Shown here in pieces: positions 26,307 through 33,988 of a stretch of 64,000 nt of DNA (position 1 is the stretch's first letter; each line of letters begins with the position of its first letter). The position numbers were made by a program, and so were the translations under genes. The notes below the pieces were generated by a model. The model saw only the letters and a program-made list of their open reading frames with translations, was not told the origin of the DNA and did not search any database. Source of the stretch: Algoriphagus sp. (GTDB taxonomy: Bacteria > Bacteroidota > Bacteroidia > Cytophagales > Cyclobacteriaceae); NCBI GenBank assembly GCA_029945945.1, contig JAQSDM010000001.1:229986-293985 (forward strand), given 5' to 3'.

Positions 26307-27557
26307 TTAATGCGTTGGCATATAAGAATGAATCACCGCTTCTGCAGCGATTCTGCCTGAAGTCATAGCTGCGTTGATGGAGCCGTTTAGCAGGTAATCT
26401 CCCGACAGATAGACATGATCTGTGATCTTGCACTCGGTTGAGGCGATGCTGTATTTCAGGTCGTCCACTGCAGGCAAGGCATAGTTGATGTAGTAGGATT
26501 TGAGGAACTTGAAATAATCAGCCTTCACTCCCGAGATGAGTTCCAATTCTGCCTGCACGGCCTTGATCAGTTCTTTCTCGCTCAGCGTTGTCTCCAAAAC
26601 TGTCACGGAAAGTAAAGATCTGTCGGTTGGAGAATAGGCGTCCGACACATCGTCCATAAACACCAAGTTATTGACCAAATGGCCTTCTCCGGCAAGTAAA
26701 CCGATCATCGGGCGCGCCATGAAACTTCTCTGCAGTGAAAAATATAAGTTGATGACTTTCTGTGCCGGTGGAAATTGTCCCTGCAGCTGAGGCATCACAT
26801 GATCCGGCTGAGTTGCGATGATGATCCGGTCCGCCTCGATAATATCTCCGTTGGCCAGATGAATGCTTTTTCCCATGACTTGCTTCACCGGGGAATTGAA
26901 GAAAATCTGGGTTTTGCTATGCTGGGACCGGAGCATTTTCGGGATCTCCCCCATTCCTTTGGCTGGAACGGCAGCATTTCCCAAAGAGAACATTTTGAAG
27001 ATAAACTCAAACATTCGGGAAGAGGTATTCAGATGCTTTTCCAGGAAAATCCCGCGGAAAAACGGCTTGAAAAAGTTGGTGATCACCAAATCCGAAAACC
27101 CGTAATTCTTTAAGTATTGAAGAGTTGGGACGGAAGGTTCGTTGAAGATCTCCTCGTTTGACTTCTTCTTCAGTTCCTGGGTGAGGGTAAACATTTTCAC
27201 CTTATCTAAAAAAGTCCCAACCTTAGAAAATGCCATTCCGACTATTTTCAGGGGATTTCTCAGGGGATCTGTGATGATGTAGGATTCTGTTTTGTCAAAA
27301 ATCACCGCTCCGGGATCGAAGTTTTTCAGGTGAAGCTGTCCATAGTCCAGGTATTTTTTGGCCTCGGGATAGGCTGTGTTCAGAACCTGAAAACCATGGT
27401 CAAGAAGAAAACCATCGACGTTGTCTGTTTTCATGCGGCCGCCTATTTCACCCGAACTCTCCAGGATCACGGGAGTGAAACCTGCTTTCTCGAGTTCGAT
27501 AGCCGCCACAAGTCCGGATATGCCGGCGCCGATGATGTATATTTTCTGGTCTTCCAT
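26307..27557 (-). CDS. FAD-dependent amine-oxidase-type oxidoreductase
   Basis: 416 residues from ATG 27557 (a TTG two codons earlier also fits). The FAD-binding Rossmann motif is IIGAGISGLVAAIELEKAGF with the following acidic ILESSGEIGGRMKT, typical of the protoporphyrinogen-oxidase / phytoene-desaturase / amine-oxidase superfamily. A second dinucleotide-binding part near the C-terminus reads VYLSGDYLLNGSINAAMTSG, with RIAAEAVIHS closing. No signal peptide, so cytoplasmic or membrane-associated. The substrate is unknown; carotenoid-like or porphyrin-like compounds are acted on by relatives. A 'TAAGATTTAAGACA' repeat touches the start region, so the promoter probably lies within or beyond it. 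Confidence 0.88.
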   Translation of the reverse strand: MEDQKIYIIGAGISGLVAAIELEKAGFTPVILESSGEIGGRMKTDNVDGFLLDHGFQVLNTAYPEAKKYLDYGQLHLKNFDPGAVIFDKTESYIITDPLRNPLKIVGMAFSKVGTFLDKVKMFTLTQELKKKSNEEIFNEPSVPTLQYLKNYGFSDLVITNFFKPFFRGIFLEKHLNTSSRMFEFIFKMFSLGNAAVPAKGMGEIPKMLRSQHSKTQIFFNSPVKQVMGKSIHLANGDIIEADRIIIATQPDHVMPQLQGQFPPAQKVINLYFSLQRSFMARPMIGLLAGEGHLVNNLVFMDDVSDAYSPTDRSLLSVTVLETTLSEKELIKAVQAELELISGVKADYFKFLKSYYINYALPAVDDLKYSIASTECKITDHVYLSGDYLLNGSINAAMTSGRIAAEAVIHSYMPTH

Positions 27558-27560
27558 AGT

Positions 27561-27605
27561 CAAGATTTAAGACATAAGATTTTAGACATGAGATTTAAGA
27601 CCTAA
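27561..27605. repeat. 'TAAGATTTAAGACA' tandem-like repeat, copy 1
   Basis: Three imperfect units of about 13-14 bases (AAGATTTAAGACATAAGATT and so on) precede the FAD oxidoreductase start. A second copy is at 30062-30099. Confidence 0.65.
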
Positions 27606-27795
27606 ATATAAATCAACCTCATGCTCTGCAATTTTCTTTGTGAACTTTGTTTCTGGCTTTAAGTTCAACATTACCTGTTTTTGGCGATACCTGAAATAGG
27701 TTTTGACATTGAATTGGCCAAAAAAATATCGAATTATTAATCTTTTTACCTGGGGTTCCGCAAGCTCCACCCCAGGCTACTTCAATGTCAGCCCT

Positions 27796-27925
27796 TCAGG
27801 CTTATTCTCTGCGGCTCTGCGCCTCTGCGGGAGCTTTAAGTCGTTGCGACTTTGCGCCGTGGCGAGAAATTGGTTTTAATTACACTGAGATACACAGAGA
27901 AAGGCACGGAGATTCACGGAGTTTT
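27796..27925. repeat. CTCTGCGG / TTGCGAC / CACGGAG repeat block
   Basis: CTCTGCGGCTCTGCGCCTCT (8-base period), then TTGCGACTTTGCGCCGTGGC, then CACTGAG, CACAGAG, CACGGAG and CACGGAG words at 9-12-base spacing. Confidence 0.75.
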
Positions 27926-28124
27926 TAAGGTGGTTTAAAGTATCTGGATTCTGAGGGACAAATTGAAGCAGGTCGGTTTTAATGATGCGGAAATGCGACT
28001 CCCCCTTTTCAAGGGGGTAAGGGGGATTTTGTACTCCCATAAATTTTTTAAAAAGTCCAGCTATTTTTTTACCACAAAGGAACAAAAGACAACAAGAGAG
28101 AGGAAGGTCATTTTAAAATCGGGT

Positions 28125-28260
28125 GTTTTTCTCTGCGGATCTGCGGCTCTGCAGGAGTTATTAATCGTTGCGACGTTGCGCCGTAGCGAGGATTGTTCTT
28201 TGTGAATCTTTGCGGCTTTTGCGGTTTAAAAAAGTCCGGCTTCAGGAGAAGCAGGACAAC
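28125..28260 (+). repeat. TTTGCGG repeat block with REP-like hairpin A
   Basis: CTCTGCGG and TTGCGAC words (28130-28190) lead into TTTGCGGCTTTTGCGGTTTA, an A-run, and then a hairpin at 28234-28257 with arms GTCCGGCTTC and GAAGCAGGAC around a 4-base loop. The 27 bases from GTCC to CAAC are identical to copy B at 28730-28756. Confidence 0.75.
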
Positions 28261-28689
28261 CAGAACAAGGGGGATTTTCTAAAGAGAAAAAGTTAAGCCT
28301 TCTCTTTAATTCAATCTGCTATTCAGTTTTTTCGCCGTCACTTTTTGAAGGCAAAAAGTAACCAAAAACCTTAATGCCTGGTAATTTATTTCAAATAGGC
28401 GGAGCTTGATAGTGAAAGAAAAATTGTTGGCTATTTGATTTTCAAACCTTGATCAAACCTAAAAACGGGTGGATTTCCCTCGTTTCACTTCGGGAACTAA
28501 CCCATTTTCTTAACGTCTTGATCGGCTGTTTAAAAACCATAAATTCCCCAAGGCATTACCCTAACCCGAAACTTTTCATCTCACCGAATGCTGCCGGCTA
28601 TTTCCACCATTTTTTTAAGATTTTCTCATGTGAGAATTGGGAGGAGCATGAAAAATAAATAAAGCTGTTATGGCACAGACCTATGTATA

Positions 28690-28756
28690 TCCCTTTGTAA
28701 ACTTTGTACTCTTTGTGGTTTAAAGAATAGTCCGGCTTCAGGAGAAGCAGGACAAC
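28690..28756 (+). repeat. CTTTGTGG repeat block with REP-like hairpin B
   Basis: CCTTTGTAAACTTTGTACTC and CTTTGTGGTTTAAA precede the hairpin at 28730-28753 (arms GTCCGGCTTC and GAAGCAGGAC), identical to copy A. The element ends 42 bases before the serine hydrolase ATG. Confidence 0.75.
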
Positions 28757-28798
28757 TGATCCAAAAAATGTGTAAAATCGCAATAAACTCACCCATCC

Positions 28799-30016
28799 AT
28801 GAAAAACCCGATTTTCAGCTTGCTGCTCCTTTTCTTTCTGTCCTTCAACTTGGCGGCTCAGACCTATTTCCCCGAGAAGAATAACTGGGAAACCAAAACT
28901 CCAACCGCTCTCGGGATGGATGAAGCGAAAGTGAAGCAGGCTATTGAGTTTGCGATCGCGCATGAAAGCAAAGAGAATCGCAACCTGAAAATCGCTCATT
29001 ATGAAAGTGCTTTCGGTCGGGAGCCTTTTGGATATCCGGTTGGCCCATCCAAAACCCGAGGCCCGGCTTCCGGTTTGATTATCTACAAAGGCTATGTAGT
29101 CGGTCAATGGGGCGAACCTGAGCGTGTGGATCTGACTTTCAGCGTCGCGAAAAGCATCCTCTCCACCACTGCAGGTTTGGCGGTGGAAGCGGGTTTGATC
29201 AAAAGTGAAAAAGACCTGGTTTATCCATATATGGCGCCGATATATCCTTTTGATCCGGTTCGTGCGATGATGAACAAAGCAGATCATTTTATGGAAGACG
29301 ATGTATTTGAGCTTTTTGACACGCCACACAATCGAACCATCCGATGGGATGATTTGCTTCGACAGACTTCTGATTGGGAAGGAAGCCTTTGGGGCAAACC
29401 TGATTGGGCTGATCGTCCAAGCGGTGAAACCAAAGAATGGAGATCCCGACCAAGAAATGATCCGGGCACGGCTTATGAATACAATGATACCCGGGTAAAC
29501 GTACTTGCTTTGGCGCTTTTGAATGTGTGGAGAAAGCCCTTGCCGCACGTCTTGAAAGAAAAAATCATGGATCCGATCGGGGCTAGCGATACCTGGAGAT
29601 GGACTGGTTATGAAAACTCATTTGTAATCCTGGACGGACAAATCATCCAATCTGTCAGCGGCGGTTCGCACTGGGGAGGCGGAATGATGCTTTCGGCCTG
29701 GGATCAGGCTCGCTTCGGTTATCTGACTTTGCGAAATGGAAACTGGAACGGGAAGCAATTGATCCCGACAAGTTGGATCGAAAAGTCCCGCACTCCTACC
29801 CCTGCTCAGCCGGGTTACGGCTATATGAATTATTTCCTGAATAACGACCTGAAGGAAGTTCCTGCAGCTCCGAAAACAGCCTTTTTGCATATCGGAGCCG
29901 GAACCAACATGATCTATGTGGATCAGGAAAATGATCTGGTGATTGTGTCACGCTGGATTCCAAATGGTGATAAGGCGGAGTTGGTAAGGTTGGTTTTGGA
30001 GAGTTTACCACGGTAA
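28799..30016 (+). CDS. Serine hydrolase of the class C beta-lactamase fold, exported
   Basis: 405 residues with a signal peptide (PIFSLLLLFFLSFNLAAQ). The active-site Ser-x-x-Lys is FSVAKSILSTTAG. The second motif is YEYNDTRVNVLALALLNVWR, where Tyr-Asn-Asp stands for the usual Tyr-x-Asn. The third (KTG-like) motif is His-x-Gly in FLHIGAGTNMIYVD. MDPIGASDTWRWTGYENSF and SVSGGSHWGGGMMLSAWDQA identify a widespread esterase/peptidase-like subgroup rather than a resistance enzyme. Periplasmic; substrate unknown. The last codons (CCA CGG TAA) run into an ACCACGGAG-type repeat, so the very C-terminus may have been reshaped by the repeat. Confidence 0.92.
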   Translation: MKNPIFSLLLLFFLSFNLAAQTYFPEKNNWETKTPTALGMDEAKVKQAIEFAIAHESKENRNLKIAHYESAFGREPFGYPVGPSKTRGPASGLIIYKGYVVGQWGEPERVDLTFSVAKSILSTTAGLAVEAGLIKSEKDLVYPYMAPIYPFDPVRAMMNKADHFMEDDVFELFDTPHNRTIRWDDLLRQTSDWEGSLWGKPDWADRPSGETKEWRSRPRNDPGTAYEYNDTRVNVLALALLNVWRKPLPHVLKEKIMDPIGASDTWRWTGYENSFVILDGQIIQSVSGGSHWGGGMMLSAWDQARFGYLTLRNGNWNGKQLIPTSWIEKSRTPTPAQPGYGYMNYFLNNDLKEVPAAPKTAFLHIGAGTNMIYVDQENDLVIVSRWIPNGDKAELVRLVLESLPR

Positions 30017-30228
30017 GTTACACGGAGTGACACAGAGGAGGCACAGAGTTGCACGGAGAAAGGATTTAAGACATAAGATTTAGGACGTAAGATTTAAGAA
30101 AAAGCCAACCTCCTGATTCCAAAAGAGACTTCTGAACCTCTGCGGGAGAATTTTACCGTTGCGACTTTGCGCCGTGGTGAGCATAATTCTTTGTGAACTT
30201 TGCGGTCTTTGTGGTTAAAAAATCTTCC
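30007..30228. repeat. CACGGAG / TAAGATTT / TTGCGAC repeat cluster
   Basis: ACCACGGTAAGTTACACGGA, CACAGAGGAGGCACAGAG and CACGGAG (30007-30056) overlap the stop codon of the serine hydrolase. TAAGATTTAGGACGTAAGAT (30069-30088) is copy 2 of the 13-14-base repeat, and GTTGCGACTTTGCGCCGTGG with TTTGCGGTCTTTGTGG (30159-30217) ends just before the CFA gene. Confidence 0.7.
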
Positions 30229-30254
30229 TAATATCGCTTTAGAAGGCTATTTAT

Positions 30255-31406
30255 TTACACCGGCAATTGCAAGACAACCCGGTACGCTCCGATAGCACCG
30301 GAATGAAATCCCTCGGCACTTCCCCAAAGGTAAAGTTGGAATGTCCGATAAAGGGCTTTCCCCCATCTCTGCTAAATGGCTTCCCGGTTTTCATCGAGGC
30401 GCTTGGCCCATTCCCGGCAAGTGAGGTAGTAATTGTGTCGATCATCCCAAACTCCTTTGAGTAAAAAGGGCGTCTTCGCTGCTTTCGCCAAGTAATCATG
30501 CAAGACCATCAAGTGACCATTTCCCTCAAAAACATACTTATTCATAAAAGTACCATGGGAATTTTTGACCTTATCCGCACTCGCATCCAGATATAAATGC
30601 CCGCCCGGTTTCAGAAGTCTCTGATATTGTTTCAGGGAACCGGCATAATCAGGAAGATGCTCGGTGACCCCGCAATTGACAATGGCATCGTACCTGAAAC
30701 CCGGATCATGCTGTTGGAAATGCTCCAGCAGTACTTTGCAGGGCAGGTTTTGCTCGTCGATGATATTTTGGACAAAGTTTTTGGAACGATTGGAAATGGT
30801 CAATGAGGTGACCTGAATCCCTTTTTTACCGGCAAATTCGACAAATGAGCCCCAGCCGGCACCGATTTCTAAAATCCTGTCTCCGGGTTTTGCCTTGACG
30901 GCTTCGAGGGCAAATTCAAACTTTCGGGTTTCGGCATCTTCAAGAGGTTCATCATCATAAGCAAAAACAGCTTGAGAATAAGCCCGATGTTTTTTGTCAA
31001 GAAAGTGCAGGAAAAAATCCTCCTCGATGTCATAATGCTTCGAGATCCATTTTTTGTCACTTTTCACCTGACCAAAAAGAAATGGCTGAATGAACCGCCA
31101 GGCGAAATTGAATCCCTTCTTATCTGAGAATAAATCCCGCAGCGCAAGAACTTTCATAATATCGCCTTCCACTTCAATATCATCGAGCAAGTAAGCCCTC
31201 GCAATCAGATCCTGATCCATGGTACTCAGAGCGGCAATTCCCTGGTCGTTTTTTAAGACCAAAGTAAATTCAGGCTCATTGCCTCCAAAAACTCTCTCGT
31301 TTCCATTTGGGTTTCTCAAGGAAAAAGGGATTTCTCTTTGATTTTGGGTGATGGCTTCATACTGTCGCTGAAGCAGATTTGCCAGACGATCAAACTTGAT
31401 TTTCAT
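30255..31406 (-). pseudogene. Cyclopropane-fatty-acyl-phospholipid synthase-type methyltransferase, interrupted by in-frame TAG
   Basis: From ATG 31406 the frame is open for 344 residues, then meets TAG at 30372-30374 directly after LDENREAI. Reading on in the same frame gives QRWGKALYRTF, then LYLWGSAEGF, and ends QLPV at TAA 30255: exactly the C-terminal helix pair of CFA-family enzymes, so a single nonsense change truncates the protein by 39 codons. The SAM motif is RILEIGAGWGSFVEFAGKKG, with IVNCGVTEHLPDYAGSLKQY and NKYVFEGNGHLMVLHDY following. The family adds a methylene bridge from S-adenosylmethionine to unsaturated acyl chains of membrane phospholipids. The shortened protein might be inactive, partly active, or full-length through readthrough; a sequencing error is also possible. 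Confidence 0.85.
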
Positions 31407-31825
31407 ATGCTGCTTTTTAAAAATAGTATCAGGTAAAAATGCTGATTCAAAAACTCTTCATCTCAGCTACTGAATTTATTGGTTTTGGAACATTTTTCAA
31501 AAGAGTAAATCGGGGATTGGTTATTTCCAATCATTCATGAAAACCATTTCGTCTTGGGGAAATCTCATCGAAAACCTTTTAAAACAGCTCAGGAAATATA
31601 TTTCCCTTCTAATCCTTAAAGCGCTGGAATTGGAGCATTCCTGTTTGCAGTTGTAATTTCCTGCTCACTGAGAAGAAGGAAAACAGGAATAGGAAAGCTT
31701 TCAGGCATAAAGAAAATCGCAAAATCAAGTAAATTTTTTCCTGGTTTTACTTTCTACTTATCTTTAATTTTTTTATTTTCATGTACAATTAATTGTCTTT
31801 TATAATAGTATAAAACTTTTTGACA
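31407..31825. other. 419-base gap with a 10 bp inverted repeat; no clear gene
   Basis: Separates two divergent genes and probably holds both promoters. A 10-base inverted repeat (ATTCCTGTTT at 31637, AAACAGGAAT at 31681) encloses 34 bases and could fold in RNA. A 39-codon frame at 31537-31656 (plus strand, MKTISSWGNL) is too short and unsupported to call. The A/T-rich stretch 31728-31800 precedes the lipoprotein. Confidence 0.5.
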
Positions 31826-32407
31826 ATGGAACTTTTAAAATTAATTAGTTGGAAAACGACTTATTGTTGGCTGTTAATTATCCTGATTACAGGCTGTTCT
31901 CCGGATGAAGATTCTCAAAATCCTCTACCGACTAAACCAGCCAAATCATGGAAAGACGGGGTAGGGTCTGCGGTCGCAGAAAATGTTAGGCTGGAATTTG
32001 AAACCATTAATTTTAAAAGCGCATCGGAACTTCATTTCTACGACGCTTCGATTAAAGACCAGGTAGTCAAAGGAACTTTCGAGGTGCATAATTTTGATAT
32101 TAATGGAAAACCAATCTCTGATGCAAAGGGAGATGTCATTTGTATAGTCTTTGAGGAAGATTGTAAGACTGTTCGAATGACAGGAATTATCACGGCTGGT
32201 TCAGATCCTGTCTTTGTCGGATTTTATGCGATTTGGACCGCAGTGGACAATGGGGTAGGAAACGATAAAACAACGGATATCCGCTATCCTGTCGATCAGG
32301 TTAATGCCAATAATCATTGCGAGACCGGGTGGGATCTGATGAAATTTGGCTTTAAATCTTATTTATCAACGCCAGGAACTGTGAAAGTGGAATCCAAGGA
32401 TTGCTAA
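31826..32407 (+). CDS. Lipoprotein of unknown function
   Basis: 193 residues from ATG 31826 (a TTG two codons upstream is less likely). The lipoprotein signal is SWKTTYCWLLIILITGCSPD with lipobox ITGC, followed by an acidic linker (DEDSQNPLP). The mature domain is beta-rich: VRLEFETINFKSASELHFYD, VVKGTFEVHNFDINGKPISD, CIVFEEDCKTVRMTGIITAG. Three Cys remain in the mature part (VICIVFEEDCK, NHCETG, and the terminal SKDC), so two disulphides are possible. The strand pattern resembles proteins that report small-molecule or pigment leakage, but no family is recognised. It converges on the YceI gene with a shared terminator at 32431-32460. Confidence 0.75.
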   Translation: MELLKLISWKTTYCWLLIILITGCSPDEDSQNPLPTKPAKSWKDGVGSAVAENVRLEFETINFKSASELHFYDASIKDQVVKGTFEVHNFDINGKPISDAKGDVICIVFEEDCKTVRMTGIITAGSDPVFVGFYAIWTAVDNGVGNDKTTDIRYPVDQVNANNHCETGWDLMKFGFKSYLSTPGTVKVESKDC

Positions 32408-32430
32408 GTAAATCTGCTTCCGGAATAAAA

Positions 32431-32460
32431 GAAAAAGGGAGCCACCCAGCTCCCTTTTTC
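32431..32460. terminator. Bidirectional terminator between convergent genes
   Basis: Perfect 12 bp stem (GAAAAAGGGAGC / GCTCCCTTTTTC) with a 6-base loop and A/T tracts on both sides, serving the lipoprotein gene (+) and the YceI operon (-). Confidence 0.9.
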
Positions 32461-32481
32461 AAAAACAAATCATACAACCTA

Positions 32482-33030
32482 TTATTTTTTCACTAAAATC
32501 ATTTTACCTGTCACGTCAATCACCTCTGCGATTTTGGTGACAACTAACGAAGGAACTTCTATTTGAAATTCTTCGGTCTTTACCTGAAACTTGAAATCCA
32601 GCTTCATTTCGCTTCCTGAAGTATTGATAGTTCCCTTGACCACCATCGGTTTACTGACTCCGTGCATTGTCATAGTCCCTTCAGCAGTCACCGCATGATT
32701 CCCTGACTTAGTCAAGTCCACTTCTTCCTTGATTTTTCCCTTAAATGAGGCCGTGGGGTATTTCTCGCTTTCCAGATAGTTTTCATTGAAATGCTCCTGC
32801 ATAAGCTTGTTGGGAAAGTTGAAATCGGTAACTCTCAGCTGAACTGCGAGCTCGCCGGAAGTAGCATTGATGATGCATCCGGACTTTTTGTTAACTGCCT
32901 CAATTGCTTCCAATGGGGTGTCTGAGTAAAAAGAAACCTCTCCCACAGAAGTTCCAAACAGGGTCTGAGAGAAAGAATACCCTGTACCAATCAAGAAGTA
33001 TATCGGTATAAGAAATTTTAAAATTTTCAT
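32482..33030 (-). CDS. YceI family protein
   Basis: 182 residues with a signal peptide (MKILKFLIPIYFLIGTGYSF). The YceI lipocalin-like fold is shown by VGEVSFYSDTPLEAIEAVNK, LMQEHFNENYLESEKYPTAS, AVTAEGTMTMHGVSKPMVVK and LDFKFQVKTEEFQIEVPSLV. YceI proteins bind isoprenoid or other long lipids in the periplasm, and several are tied to respiration or redox. It overlaps the upstream DUF5777 gene by four bases (ATGA) and ends at the shared terminator. It forms an operon with the barrel and the Rieske protein, so it may carry a quinone-like cofactor for them (inference). Confidence 0.92.
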   Translation of the reverse strand: MKILKFLIPIYFLIGTGYSFSQTLFGTSVGEVSFYSDTPLEAIEAVNKKSGCIINATSGELAVQLRVTDFNFPNKLMQEHFNENYLESEKYPTASFKGKIKEEVDLTKSGNHAVTAEGTMTMHGVSKPMVVKGTINTSGSEMKLDFKFQVKTEEFQIEVPSLVVTKIAEVIDVTGKMILVKK

Positions 33031-33986
33031 TTGTCTTTGTTTTTAGCTCCTTTTTCAAAGCTGAAGGTTCTCGCAATGTTGAAACCATAGTAAATGTCTC
33101 CATCTTCCCATGAACCGACCGTCTGCCCGATGAAATGCTTTTCGATCATCCCCCGGGAATTGGTGAAGTGTAACTGGAATACGTGGCCTCCTGTCTCAAT
33201 ATCAACCCCGATGGAGATTGCATCATGGTAAGGATATTCTTTTCCTGTGGCAGCTTCATAGGCTCCCGGATCGGAAAATGCCTTGTAATATTCCCCTGAA
33301 AGGGTAAATCGTTTGGTAATTTTGTACCTCCCTCCAAATCCAAGCGCCAATAAATTGTTGTCAATTGAGGAGTGCTCAACCTTATTGTAGTGAATGAAAG
33401 TTGGCATCAGTTGCAGAGAAAGCTTTTCGTTAAACTTTCGGGCTATCAACGCTTGCCCCCAATAGCCGAACCGTTCCAGGTTATCGTTGAATCGCATCTC
33501 AGCGCCGGATTCCATTACATAACCCGTTTCCATCGTATTGATACTCCAACCTGCCAATCCGGTAAGCGTTATCGGAAATTTGTTGGATTGTCGGAGTAAC
33601 TTGTATTTAGTGTAGAAGTCATAGGTCTTTTCCAAAGAGCTTCTCCCCGCTCCGATCAGCCATTTATCGGTGATTCCATATTCCAGTCCAAGCCTGATTT
33701 TAGCTTCATCTAAACCAAAGAAATTAGCAATGAATCCGCTGTTGACTGCCCCAAACCTATGAGACATCCAAAAATTCAGATGGTTTTTTGAGATTGTCTC
33801 GATCGTCTGACCATTGATCATTCGGGTAGCTTTGAAAGTCGCGATCGTATAAATCGGTTCTTTGGATTGCTCCTCTTCCAGCATTTTCATCAAGTCATCC
33901 TGCGCGATTGACTTGGGTATCCAAAGCATCCCGATAAGACCCGCCAGTAAAATTGCTAACAGGATCTTTTTGATATTCAGACTCAT
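33027..33986 (-). CDS. DUF5777 outer-membrane beta-barrel protein
   Basis: 319 residues with a signal peptide (KILLAILLAGLIGMLWIP, then KSIAQDD). The DUF5777 signature follows: IATFKATRMINGQTIETISK, NHLNFWMSHRFGAVNSGFIA and LGLEYGITDKWLIGAGRSSL. Regular amphipathic strands ending near the C-terminus with GDIYYGFNIARTFSFEKG indicate a barrel. No biochemical role is known for the family. It is the middle gene of a Rieske-DUF5777-YceI operon: the Rieske stop lies two bases upstream of its ATG, and its own stop overlaps the YceI start. The tight packing suggests one function at the envelope. Confidence 0.85.
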   Translation of the reverse strand: MSLNIKKILLAILLAGLIGMLWIPKSIAQDDLMKMLEEEQSKEPIYTIATFKATRMINGQTIETISKNHLNFWMSHRFGAVNSGFIANFFGLDEAKIRLGLEYGITDKWLIGAGRSSLEKTYDFYTKYKLLRQSNKFPITLTGLAGWSINTMETGYVMESGAEMRFNDNLERFGYWGQALIARKFNEKLSLQLMPTFIHYNKVEHSSIDNNLLALGFGGRYKITKRFTLSGEYYKAFSDPGAYEAATGKEYPYHDAISIGVDIETGGHVFQLHFTNSRGMIEKHFIGQTVGSWEDGDIYYGFNIARTFSFEKGAKNKDK

Positions 33987-33988
33987 GA

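Larger units (their letters stand above)
27558..28798. other. 1.24 kb non-coding gap made of several repeat families
   Basis: No convincing gene is seen on either strand. Contents in order: AAGATTTAAGACATAAGATT-type repeats (27561-27605), CTCTGCGG / CACGGAG words (27796-27925), a CCCCCTT element (27999-28035), a second TTTGCGG block (28125-28226) ending in REP-like hairpin A, a degenerate CACTTTTTG / CAAAAAGT element (28330-28360), and a third block (28690-28725) ending in hairpin B. The serine hydrolase starts 42 bases after hairpin B. Short open frames here are repeat-derived. Confidence 0.75.

Noticed and set aside
27582..27770. 62-codon minus frame in the gap upstream of the FAD oxidoreductase
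   Set aside because: It begins or ends in a repeat family, with no signal, domain or promoter.
27796..28230. CRISPR array
   Set aside because: Words of 7-9 bases are degenerate and directly adjacent; there are no 25-40 base direct repeats with unique spacers, and no cas genes.
28598..29548. 316-codon minus-strand open frame opposite the serine hydrolase
   Set aside because: The plus strand carries clear SxxK, YND and HxG motifs and a signal peptide; the minus frame has no family features and starts or ends in repeat DNA.
28799..30016. Beta-lactam resistance gene
   Set aside because: Sequence motifs belong to a general esterase/peptidase-like subgroup of the class C fold, not to AmpC enzymes.
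30251..30499. 82-codon minus frame at the end of the CFA gene, suggesting a frameshift
   Set aside because: The conserved C-terminus (LYLWGSAEGF) continues in the original frame after the TAG, so the defect is a nonsense codon and not a frameshift.
31537..31656. 39-codon plus-strand frame (MKTISSWGNL...)
   Set aside because: No ribosome site, promoter or recognisable domain; it overlaps an inverted repeat in a divergent spacer.
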